Positions 51,078-58,517 of a stretch of DNA of 64,000 bases are shown here, in pieces. The DNA comes from an uncultured Verrucomicrobiales bacterium (GTDB lineage Bacteria > Verrucomicrobiota > Verrucomicrobiia > Verrucomicrobiales > Akkermansiaceae). Positions within the stretch are counted from its first letter, which is position 1; the number at the start of each line of letters is the position of its first letter. Position numbers and translations under genes: made by a program. The DNA lies in NCBI GenBank assembly GCA_937934595.1, contig CALGZA010000046.1:20011-84010 (forward strand). Direction: 5' to 3'. Under the pieces are notes generated by a model that saw only the letters and a list, made by a program, of their open reading frames with translations, had not been told where the DNA came from and ran no database searches.

Positions 51078-52495
51078 GATCCCTTGCTTTTATTTATCTC
51101 TAAGAAGAGATTTACTCCAGTAGCATCTGCTGTGAGCTCGTGAGTGACACCCATAGATTTAGGGATGAGATCAAGCATTCCAATGTTGTGTCTATATATG
51201 AGGTTCCATTCAAGTAGGAGCTCCATACTGCCAATACGCGGATTATCTTTGGACACGTTAGTTACAATCACTTTGCCACCAGGTTTTATGAGTCTGTAGA
51301 ACAGGTCAACCAACTTTTTACAGACCTTTTGAGACAGGTAATCAAATAGACCTGCGCAGTATACTAAGTCAAAGGATTCCCACTCCATGTCGATGTCACC
51401 TCTATTGGATTGTCTTAACAGCTGGTTCACAGAGCGTTCGATATACTTTATTTGGGTATCACGGTTATGCGACTTAATTATCTTGGCTAGGGTACTACTA
51501 GTGTATTGAAGTGTTTCTGCGTTGAAATCGAGTAACGTGAAGTCAGCTCGGTTACTTTCTGCATCTAGTTCGATAAATTGTTGGATTTCTCTAGCTGGAC
51601 CGCAACCTAGGTTAAGTATTTTGGCTGATTCTGATTCTGTTGCATTATTTTTGACGCTAGATCGGATTGCATTCTGGAGGAATGTTATCCTGTTCCTATG
51701 GGCAATGACGGGTGCCATTTCGAGGAAGGCTGAATTTACCAGTTTGGCATACATGCTACTGCCTTCAAAGCTGTCTCTCATCATCATTGCTACCATTTCG
51801 TAATCACCAGCATAACCTAATGGTTTCTGAAATGTTCTGAATGTAAATGGGGCGCAAAGGATGAGTGGATGGAGGTGCTTTCTGATGTAGTATTTGTAAG
51901 AGTTTATTTCTGATGGTTTTATAGTTTTTGCTATTACTTCGAGCTTGTCCATTTGGGGAAGGAATTCTAAACCAAATTGGTCTTTAATAGCATTGAGGAT
52001 TTTACGTTCTTCGATTTCTCTTTTTTCTTCATTAAGCGATTTCACGCTTAGTTCGATTTCGTTTACCCAGCGTTCAACTCCTATGAGGACGCTTTGCATG
52101 TCTCCAACTACTAATTTGAAGTCATTTGATAGTTGGTGGATTTCTTTCCATGAAGTTAGGTATTCTGAAAAATTAAGATCTAGTTTGCTGTCTTTATCTT
52201 CAATTCTCTTGCTTAAATCGATGTCAAACCACTGCCCACTTAGTGATACTTCACACACGACTAGAACACCTGTATTTACTATGCCGGTTACAACAGCCTC
52301 GCCCTCATAGATAAGTTTGCCGCTTGCTTTGATTTGGAAGTCCTGCAAGACTTCTGATAGTTGCATAATGCTATATGGATTATAAACTTCTAGGGAAGCA
52401 GAGTAGCGATTGAGGTTTAGCAAGCTAGCCTGTATGACCTCCCCGTTTGAATTGTGGCAGCTAATAGTTTTCTCTTGGTTGCTTAAAAACTTCAT
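51074..52495 (-). CDS. PhcB-like SAM methyltransferase (3-hydroxypalmitate methyl ester synthase family)
   Basis: A 473-residue protein. Residues 1-95 form a beta-rich domain (YSASLEVYNPYSIMQLSEVL; LIYEGEAVVTGIVNTGVLVV) that looks PilZ-like but is not proven. A helical linker (115-215) leads to the family-specific TFQKPLGYAGDYEMVAMMM, then methyltransferase motif I KILNLGCGPAREIQQFIEL (~293) and FTLLDFNAETLQYTSSTLAK, YCAGLFDYLSQKVCKKLVDL and GGKVIVTNVS. Ralstonia PhcB has the same build in its C-terminal half and makes methyl 3-hydroxy fatty acids used as a quorum signal. Product here unknown. First gene of a three-gene operon. Confidence 0.85.
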   Translation of the reverse strand: MKFLSNQEKTISCHNSNGEVIQASLLNLNRYSASLEVYNPYSIMQLSEVLQDFQIKASGKLIYEGEAVVTGIVNTGVLVVCEVSLSGQWFDIDLSKRIEDKDSKLDLNFSEYLTSWKEIHQLSNDFKLVVGDMQSVLIGVERWVNEIELSVKSLNEEKREIEERKILNAIKDQFGLEFLPQMDKLEVIAKTIKPSEINSYKYYIRKHLHPLILCAPFTFRTFQKPLGYAGDYEMVAMMMRDSFEGSSMYAKLVNSAFLEMAPVIAHRNRITFLQNAIRSSVKNNATESESAKILNLGCGPAREIQQFIELDAESNRADFTLLDFNAETLQYTSSTLAKIIKSHNRDTQIKYIERSVNQLLRQSNRGDIDMEWESFDLVYCAGLFDYLSQKVCKKLVDLFYRLIKPGGKVIVTNVSKDNPRIGSMELLLEWNLIYRHNIGMLDLIPKSMGVTHELTADATGVNLFLEINKSKGS

Positions 52496-52648
52496 CTTTT
52501 GTCTTTACAGGATTGAGGGTGATTTTTACAATTTGTAAACCATATACAATATTTTATGGCAAAATTAAGTAAATTTCGATATTCTCCGTAGTGATTATCT
52601 ACAGGTAAGTTCAGATTTCTGATTATAAAAAAAACTACAAAGGAATTT

Positions 52649-53011
52649 ATGGCAAGCACAAAGCATAAAATTATCAGAAGAGGTAACAGGATATTATTTG
52701 ATGATCGTGTTTGTATCTTGAAATTAGCAGAAGAATTCAGGTTTTGTGTTAAGTCTGTGAGTAATGAGTTAGGGCTAACTACGATTCAGTTTGAATCCCT
52801 GTTGGTAAGTTATTTGGATATTAATCCTAAAGAGTTGTTCTGTAATCACAGAGCAGTGATGGCGCGTCGATTAATATTAGAAGGGGAGGACAGGAAATCT
52901 ATTATTAATATGTTGGGTTTCAAGTATGATAGTCATTTTTGTTACGAGATTAAGCGGCACTATGGTCTTTCTCCGTCGCAGTTGGCAAAGCAAATAGGAC
53001 CCACTCATTAA
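52649..53011 (+). CDS. Small AraC-type helix-turn-helix protein
   Basis: A 120-residue protein without a sensor domain. It carries two HTH motifs as in the AraC/XylS C-terminal domain: SVSNELGLTTIQFESLLVSY (first HTH), AVMARRLILEGEDRKSIINM followed by LGFKYDSHFCYEIKRHYGLS (second HTH) and a PSQL ending. It is transcribed divergently from the PhcB-like operon with 153 bases between, so it may regulate that operon. Autonomous short AraC domains occur in signalling loci. The start MASTKHKIIRRGN is preceded by an AAAGGAA-type site. Confidence 0.75.
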   Translation: MASTKHKIIRRGNRILFDDRVCILKLAEEFRFCVKSVSNELGLTTIQFESLLVSYLDINPKELFCNHRAVMARRLILEGEDRKSIINMLGFKYDSHFCYEIKRHYGLSPSQLAKQIGPTH

Positions 53012-53876
53012 GGTTTTACCAGGTAGGTTTCTGAGTGTGGTAAGGTCTAATTATAGGCGCTTGATTAGCTAATGGTGTATTATTGTGGTCTGTGTTTTTG
53101 GCAGGTTTTGTATTTTGTTGTTTAGTGATTTAGCGGCATCTATGTTTGGTGCAAGCTAGGGTGAACTTGAGCTGCGCCAATTCATCAGTATTTATCACTT
53201 GTGGGAGAGGGTATTTTGCCTTTGGGGTGAAGCAGCTGGTAATGGTCTGGCTCTGTCTAGTAGTTAGAGTCTAGAAATGTTAGCTCGGTGAATCCAGTTG
53301 ATAGGAGTCCTGGTAAAGGTGCAGTGAGGTTGTGGTCAGGCTGTTTCAATTTGGGAGATTGATCGTTACGGTCTTTATATTGGGATGTTTTTTGTAAGAA
53401 GTTAGAGGTTTTGTTTTTTAGGGTATCAGAAGATGTTTTGTTTTGGTTTTGTGTTAATTTTTTCATGTGGTGGCGATGATGATTATTTAATGATGTTATT
53501 GTAGTGTATCCTATACTATATTATAGGAAGATTTGTATTTATGGTTTACTTTTTGATATAAATCAATTTTTTTATAATTTAATTTATGTTTTTTGTGTTA
53601 CCGCGTTCTGTAGGAGGCAATTCATTGAGTGTTTTTATTAGTTACTGTGAATAAGGTTGTTGATTTTTTAATTTCATGCTTTAAGAAGTTGCTTAGAAAA
53701 ATGTGAAGTGTGTTTGCGGTGATAAGTGATTGTGTTTTTAGTCTTTATATTGTCTGAATATTTTTACATTTTTTAGCTTACATTTCTGTAGAATTATGTG
53801 AAATTACATAAAATAAATCATTTTTATTAAAATAACGCTTGATTTTAGTTTAGTTACATAATATCAGTAGGAAGTT
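53012..53876. other. Gene-poor AT-rich stretch right of the signalling locus
   Basis: About 865 bases. Only a 69-codon minus-strand frame (53257-53466) is of note. The right 400 bases (53470-53870) are strongly AT-rich with T tracts and contain repeated TTACATAA-like pieces near 53805-53862, probably the promoter region of the gene at 53877. No tRNA, IS element or CRISPR unit was seen. Confidence 0.5.
53257..53466 (-). CDS. Possible small Lys/Asn/Gln/Thr-rich protein
   Basis: A 69-codon frame with ATG at 53466. The first half is polar and basic (MKKLTQNQNKTSSDTLKNKT), the second half has TAPLPGLLSTGFTELTFLDS. There is no Shine-Dalgarno-like sequence or signal peptide. Its A/C-rich codon use is what the strand composition alone would produce, so coding is not assured. 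Its position near the signalling locus is the only reason to keep it. Confidence 0.25.
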   Translation of the reverse strand: MKKLTQNQNKTSSDTLKNKTSNFLQKTSQYKDRNDQSPKLKQPDHNLTAPLPGLLSTGFTELTFLDSNY

Positions 53877-54203
53877 ATGATAAAGAAAACACAAGATACA
53901 GGCAGAGGAAAGCGCTACAGCGCAGTTGAGAGAGTCAAGATATTGACGTTTGTTGATAAGTATAATGCTACGAACGGACGTGGTGGTGCTGCGGCGGCCT
54001 CCAGGAAGTATGATGTTTCACAGTTGACTATAGGCAACTGGCTAAAGACGGCAGGTTCACCTTCCCCGAAGAGAAAGAAGAGCAATATCGATATAGATAA
54101 GACTCTTAAGCGGATTAGCGAGTTACATAAGTTAATGGCTAAGACAGAGGCTCAGCTTGATAAGCAGCGTAGAGAATATGCTGAGTTAAAAATGGTGCTC
54201 TAG
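53877..54203 (+). CDS. Transposase-type HTH protein with coiled coil, orphan
   Basis: A 108-residue protein. Residues ~12-60 hold a HTH like that of IS3 OrfA or homeodomain-like proteins (RYSAVERVKILTFVDKYNAT, AAASRKYDVSQLTIGNWLKT). A Lys/Ser-rich linker and a C-terminal coiled coil follow (LKRISELHKLMAKTEAQLDK). GGAAG lies four bases before the ATG. There is no catalytic ORF, no inverted repeat flanks and its own terminator follows, so it is more likely a chromosomal DNA-binding protein than an active element. Confidence 0.65.
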   Translation: MIKKTQDTGRGKRYSAVERVKILTFVDKYNATNGRGGAAAASRKYDVSQLTIGNWLKTAGSPSPKRKKSNIDIDKTLKRISELHKLMAKTEAQLDKQRREYAELKMVL

Positions 54204-54274
54204 CATGAAGTTCCGAACTGGTTAGCGCCGAGATGAGGATTACCAGTTATTGATTATAAAAAGTATTAAAAAAG

Positions 54275-54302
54275 ATTGGCTACTTGTATATGAGTAGCCA
54301 AT
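54275..54302. terminator. Bidirectional terminator between the HTH and PUR-like genes
   Basis: ATTGGCTACT and AGTAGCCAAT form a perfect ten-base stem with an eight-base loop, T-rich on the + side (TTTGTTTTT) and followed on the minus side by CTTTTTTT. It sits between two convergent genes. Confidence 0.85.
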
Positions 54303-54396
54303 TTTGTTTTTGATGGGAGTAGGTTTTATGAGTTATGTAGCGTTACCACGCAACACTGTATCAGGTTTGCAGTGATAACGAGACATGTATTAAGAG

Positions 54397-54612
54397 TTAT
54401 TCTCCAGCAGATTCTGAAGTGTCCTTGATGTCAGTCAAGGCGGCGATGAAGTCGCCAAGAATATCTGCTGGTACCATGATAGTATCTCTATTTCCGCTAA
54501 CATCTTCAGTGATTTTCACCACTTTACCACGAGCGTTTTGCTTGAGGTCTAGGAAAAATATTTTCCTGTCAGATATTATCTTTTCCGTATGCAATAGGTC
54601 ATTATTTTCCAC
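54397..54612 (-). CDS. PUR-alpha-like nucleic-acid-binding protein (DUF3276)
   Basis: A 71-residue protein resembling one PUR repeat: LHTEKIISDRKIFFLDLKQN, ARGKVVKITEDVSGNRDTIM and VPADILGDFIAALTDI. Bacterial PUR proteins of this kind dimerise and bind single-stranded DNA or RNA. An AAGGAG-type Shine-Dalgarno site (AAGGAGATAAGG) lies just upstream, one of the best in the window. Small DUF3276 proteins are typical of Bacteroidetes, Spirochaetes and PVC groups. Confidence 0.8.
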   Translation of the reverse strand: MENNDLLHTEKIISDRKIFFLDLKQNARGKVVKITEDVSGNRDTIMVPADILGDFIAALTDIKDTSESAGE

Positions 54613-54783
54613 CTTATCTCCTTCTTTTTAATGATTAATTTGATCTCATTTACCATAAACGAGATATGTTGGGATAGTGAAGAAATCTTTTATGAGGTCA
54701 AAGAAAAAATGAGATTATTATAAAACGCATCTGATTATCAAATTTCTTTTCATCTGGATGAGCTTGTTTATGGTTGGAGACAG

Positions 54784-55557
54784 ATGGAATTGACATTTTT
54801 AGGAACGAGCACTTCGGTAGGTATCCCCGTGATAGGTTGTGGCTGTGATGTATGTGTTTCTGAGGTTTCTGGGCTACATAGGATGAGGGCATCTGTGTTA
54901 GTGAATGCAGGAGATTTTTCATTATTGGTGGATTCTGGCCCTGATTTGCGGCAGCAGGCTTTGAGGCATGGTTTATGTAAGGTAGATGCAGTATTGTATA
55001 CGCATCAGCATCTTGATCATATAGCTGGGTTTGATGAGTTGAGGGCGTTTTGTTGGCGCAGGGAGGGGCCATTGCCGTTGTATTCTAGTCCGTCTTGCTT
55101 GGATGAGTTACAGAGGGTTTTTGATTGGGCTTTTTCTGATAAGAATACTTATAAGGGATATATAAGGCCGTTGGCTGTTCCTGTTACTGAATGTTTTGAC
55201 TTGGGTGGGCTTAAAGTGACGCCTATTCCTGTTGAGCATGGGACGGTGGAGACGGTTGGGTATAGGTTTGATGATGATGATTTTTCTATAGCATATTTAC
55301 CTGATGTTAAACGTCTTAAGGTTGGTTCTTCGGAGTTGCTGAAGGGGTTAGATCATTTGATTATTGATTGCTTGAGGGAGGAGGTACATGCTACTCACAT
55401 GTCACTTGGTGAGTCATTAGATTTGATCCAAGAGTTGGGGCCAAGGGAGGCTTGGCTTACTCATATTTCGCATGAGATGGATGTTCTGGAGGTTGAGCCA
55501 TTACTTCCATCGCATGTGAAGTTTGCTTACGATACACTTACTCTGAGAAGAAAATAA
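54784..55557 (+). CDS. MBL-fold metallo-hydrolase (PhnP-like)
   Basis: A 257-residue beta-lactamase-fold hydrolase. MELTFLGTSTSVGIPVIGCG is the PhnP/RNase Z-like start; GCGCDVC holds cysteines that may bind a structural zinc. The metal motif is YTHQHLDHIAGFDELRAF (HxHxDH), with further ligands in PIPVEHGTVETVGYRF, LIIDCLREEVHATHMSLG and AWLTHISHEMD. Members cleave cyclic phosphodiesters or phosphorylated nucleotides; the substrate is not fixed here. It is two bases from the TIGR03790 gene. Confidence 0.9.
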   Translation: MELTFLGTSTSVGIPVIGCGCDVCVSEVSGLHRMRASVLVNAGDFSLLVDSGPDLRQQALRHGLCKVDAVLYTHQHLDHIAGFDELRAFCWRREGPLPLYSSPSCLDELQRVFDWAFSDKNTYKGYIRPLAVPVTECFDLGGLKVTPIPVEHGTVETVGYRFDDDDFSIAYLPDVKRLKVGSSELLKGLDHLIIDCLREEVHATHMSLGESLDLIQELGPREAWLTHISHEMDVLEVEPLLPSHVKFAYDTLTLRRK

Positions 55558-55559
55558 TT

Positions 55560-57146
55560 ATGAAATACGTTAACTTAGTCACTCTATTTACATTGTTAAG
55601 TCTGATGATGGCGGGGGCACAGCCTATTATTCCGAGGGATGAGGTGGTGGTGCTTTATAATTCTGAAATGCCTGGATCTAAAAAGCTGGCTGAATATTAT
55701 GCTGCGAAGCGTAAAATACCTGCTGAGAATTTGGTGGGCTTACCGATGCCTAAGAAGGGAAAGATTAAGCGTGTTGAGTATGATAAATTTATAGGGGCTC
55801 CGCTGAAGAAGGTTTTTGGAGAAAAGGGTTGGTGGAAGCTTAAGGAGGCATCCAATGGCGTTAGGCATGCATTTGAGAATAAGGTGAAGGTAATTGTTAG
55901 TATGTATGGTGTTCCTTATGGTGTGGATAATGTGAAGGGTATGGCTCAGAGTGAGGGTGTGAAACTAAATGCTTTTAATAAGTATAACTGTGCTTCTGTA
56001 GATAGTGAGTTAGCGGCATTGTCTATGAGTGGTGTGGCTATTTATAACAGGGTTGCAAACCGTTATTTTAGGAGGGATATTTCGTTTAATAAAGCGGATC
56101 TTCCTTATATGATGTTGGTGGGTAGAATAGATGCTGATAGTCCTGAAACCTGTAAGCGGATGATTGATGATGCTCTGGAGGTTGAGGAGACGGGTTTGTG
56201 GGGGATGGCATATCTTGATAAGTCTAAGAAACCAGGGAGCTATAAGAGGGGGGATGAATGGATAGCTGAGATTGAGAAGACGAACTGGATGTATGGAATA
56301 CCGACTACGATGGATGAGAATAAGGATACTTATCTAACGAATTATCCGATGAGAGATGTGGCAATGTATTTTGGTTGGTATACTTCTAAGGTGAATGGGC
56401 CTTTTCTTAATCCTGATTTTAAGTTTAAGAAGGGAGCTGTGGCTGTGCATTTGCATTCGTATAGTGCTTCAAATTTACGTAATCCTAGAGTGCGATGGGT
56501 GGGGCCGCTGCTGAGTAAGGGGGCTGCGGCGACGGTTGGGAATGTATATGAGCCATATTTGACGGGGTCTCATTATTTTAATATTTTGCATGACAGATTG
56601 ACTCAGGGTTATAGTTTAGTTGAGTCTGCATATATGGCGATACCTTTTCTTTCATGGCAGAATGTTGTGCTTGGAGATCCTCTTTATCAGCCTTATTTGC
56701 ATTTGAGTGGCTCAGGTAAGGTTAAGAAGGAGGATAAGTTTTACAGGGCGTGTGCGATGGCTTATAAAGCCTGGGGTGATGATATAGCTTTATTGGTTAA
56801 GAAATTACGATCAGCAGCTCATAAGGTGAATGATGGGCGTTATCTTGAGGTTGTTGGCTTGTTTAGACGTTTTCAGGGGGAGTTGAAGGAGTCTGAGATG
56901 TTTCACCGTTCAGCTAAGAAGATGTATATGTTACGTTCTGATAAGACTAGAAATGAGATTCACTTGATAGAGATGATGAAAGAGGCAGGTGATAAGGTGG
57001 GTGCGATTAATGCTTGTAAGGCTTTGCTGTATAGGGTTAAGGGTGATCCTGAAGCAATGACGGTAAAGTCTATGCTTAATATTTTAAGTCCTCCTCCTCC
57101 TCCTCCGGCACAACCTAACAAGAAGATACCTTTAAAGAAGAAGTGA
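55560..57146 (+). CDS. TIGR03790 family secreted protein
   Basis: A 528-residue protein with signal peptide (LVTLFTLLSLMMAGA) and the TIGR03790 pattern: EVVVLYNSEMPGSKKLAEYY, AAKRKIPAENLVGLPMPKKG, KVIVSMYGVPYGVDNVKGMA, LPYMMLVGRIDADSPETCKR and AATVGNVYEPYLTGSHYFNI with LTQGYSLVESAYMAIPFLSW and GDPLYQPY. The C-terminal ~130 residues are helical, tetratricopeptide-like (ACAMAYKAWGDDIALLVKKL), and end in a proline run. Function is unknown; the family is common in Verrucomicrobia and Planctomycetes. Its stop overlaps the next start (TGATG). Confidence 0.9.
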   Translation: MKYVNLVTLFTLLSLMMAGAQPIIPRDEVVVLYNSEMPGSKKLAEYYAAKRKIPAENLVGLPMPKKGKIKRVEYDKFIGAPLKKVFGEKGWWKLKEASNGVRHAFENKVKVIVSMYGVPYGVDNVKGMAQSEGVKLNAFNKYNCASVDSELAALSMSGVAIYNRVANRYFRRDISFNKADLPYMMLVGRIDADSPETCKRMIDDALEVEETGLWGMAYLDKSKKPGSYKRGDEWIAEIEKTNWMYGIPTTMDENKDTYLTNYPMRDVAMYFGWYTSKVNGPFLNPDFKFKKGAVAVHLHSYSASNLRNPRVRWVGPLLSKGAAATVGNVYEPYLTGSHYFNILHDRLTQGYSLVESAYMAIPFLSWQNVVLGDPLYQPYLHLSGSGKVKKEDKFYRACAMAYKAWGDDIALLVKKLRSAAHKVNDGRYLEVVGLFRRFQGELKESEMFHRSAKKMYMLRSDKTRNEIHLIEMMKEAGDKVGAINACKALLYRVKGDPEAMTVKSMLNILSPPPPPPAQPNKKIPLKKK

Positions 57147-58516
57147 TGGAGCAGACTTATGCATCTTTATTAGATTCTGTCCGACCGTTGTCATTGTTAT
57201 GTGAGAAGCCGGAGTTTGGATTTGATCTTCCTAGTGAGCTGGAGTTGCAGGCTATTTGGTTTAATGGTCAGTTTGGAAGAGATTTCGTAACTGAGTGTGG
57301 TAGGAAGGTGGAGATTAGGCAGTTTGGTTTCTGGAATCGGTCAGCTGGACCAGATTTCTTGCATGCGGCAGTAGCTATTGATGGTGATGTGGTGAGTGGG
57401 CCTTTGGAGATAGATACTAGGGCTTCTGACTGGGAGGGTCATGGTCATGATGTGAATCCTGCTTTTAATGAGACTATTTTGCATGTAGTATTTGAGCCGT
57501 CTCAGGTGCAACATTATACGAGGACTGAGAGTCATCGCGAGGTTCTTAAGGTAGTAGTGCCGCGTGCGAGTGTGCAGGCGGCGTTGCAGGTTCCGTTGAG
57601 TTCTGTAGCTCCTTTTCATATGGGTCGATGTTATGCGCCGCTGGCTGAGTTGTCACTTAGCAGGGTGGATGATTTGTTAGAGCAGGCGGCACGGCATCGT
57701 TGTCATGTTAAGGCTAAGAGGTTGTCAGCGATTAAGGAGAGTCATGGTGTGGATCAGTCGCTGTGGGTAGCGGTTGCGGAGACGCTTGGTTACAGGGCTA
57801 ACCGGTTGTCTATGACATTGCTTGCTCAGCGTTTGCCGATCCGTAAGTTAAAGGCGATGGGGGATAGGGTGGCTGCAGTTGTTTTTGGTGTGGCAGGTTT
57901 TTTACATCCTGATATTCATAAAGATGCGCCGGAGGATTCTAGGTTATGGTTAGAGGAGCTGTGGGATACTTGGTGGCAGGATAGGACGAGTCATCAATTA
58001 GACGAGGGGAGAAATATAGAGTGGGTTTTACATGGCAGTAGGCCGGTGAATCATCCTCAGAGGAGGTTGGCTGCGTTGTGTTTGGTGGCACGGGAGTGGT
58101 CAATGTTTCGTCAGATGTATGGTCAGCCGAAGGCTCTGGCTGAGTGGATGACAGGTCTTGGCGATGAGTTTTGGTCTTATCATTATACCTTGGTTTCTAA
58201 GGTTTCGGCTAGACGATTGGCATTGATGGGGAAGGACAGGGTTGCGGATCTGATAGTGAATCATTTGTTGCCTATTGAGATAGCGGATGGGAGTGATGTT
58301 GCTTGGTCGGCGTATCAGTCTTTACCGGCGCCAGCTATTAATGAGAAGGTTAGGCGAGCGCATTTTCGGTTATTTGGTAACCGTGAGGATGCTAAGGTGT
58401 ATTTAAAAAAATCTTGGCACCATCAGGCTTTGCTGCAGGTTTACCAAGATTTCTGTTTGGTTGATACGAGTGATTGTGCGGACTGCCCGTTTCCCGAGCA
58501 GTTAGCACGTTTTTAA
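57146..58516 (+). CDS. DUF2851 family protein
   Basis: A 456-residue cytoplasmic protein starting at the ATG at 57146, coupled to the upstream stop. Family blocks: QAIWFNGQFGRDFVTECGRK, RQFGFWNRSAGPDFLHAAVA, GPLEIDTRASDWEGHGHDVN, NETILHVVFEPSQVQHYT and the C-terminal CLVDTSDCADCPFPEQLARF with clustered cysteines. The D-F-x-H-A and E-I-x-x-R-A-S-D-W-x-x-H pattern suggests a nuclease-like or metal-binding fold, but the family has no proven activity. Third gene of the MBL-TIGR03790-DUF2851 unit. Confidence 0.9.
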   Translation: MEQTYASLLDSVRPLSLLCEKPEFGFDLPSELELQAIWFNGQFGRDFVTECGRKVEIRQFGFWNRSAGPDFLHAAVAIDGDVVSGPLEIDTRASDWEGHGHDVNPAFNETILHVVFEPSQVQHYTRTESHREVLKVVVPRASVQAALQVPLSSVAPFHMGRCYAPLAELSLSRVDDLLEQAARHRCHVKAKRLSAIKESHGVDQSLWVAVAETLGYRANRLSMTLLAQRLPIRKLKAMGDRVAAVVFGVAGFLHPDIHKDAPEDSRLWLEELWDTWWQDRTSHQLDEGRNIEWVLHGSRPVNHPQRRLAALCLVAREWSMFRQMYGQPKALAEWMTGLGDEFWSYHYTLVSKVSARRLALMGKDRVADLIVNHLLPIEIADGSDVAWSAYQSLPAPAINEKVRRAHFRLFGNREDAKVYLKKSWHHQALLQVYQDFCLVDTSDCADCPFPEQLARF

Positions 58517-58517
58517 A

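Noticed and set aside
53012..53876. Possible tRNA, CRISPR or IS element in the gene-poor stretch
   Set aside because: No cloverleaf, no spaced repeats and no terminal inverted repeats could be found by eye.
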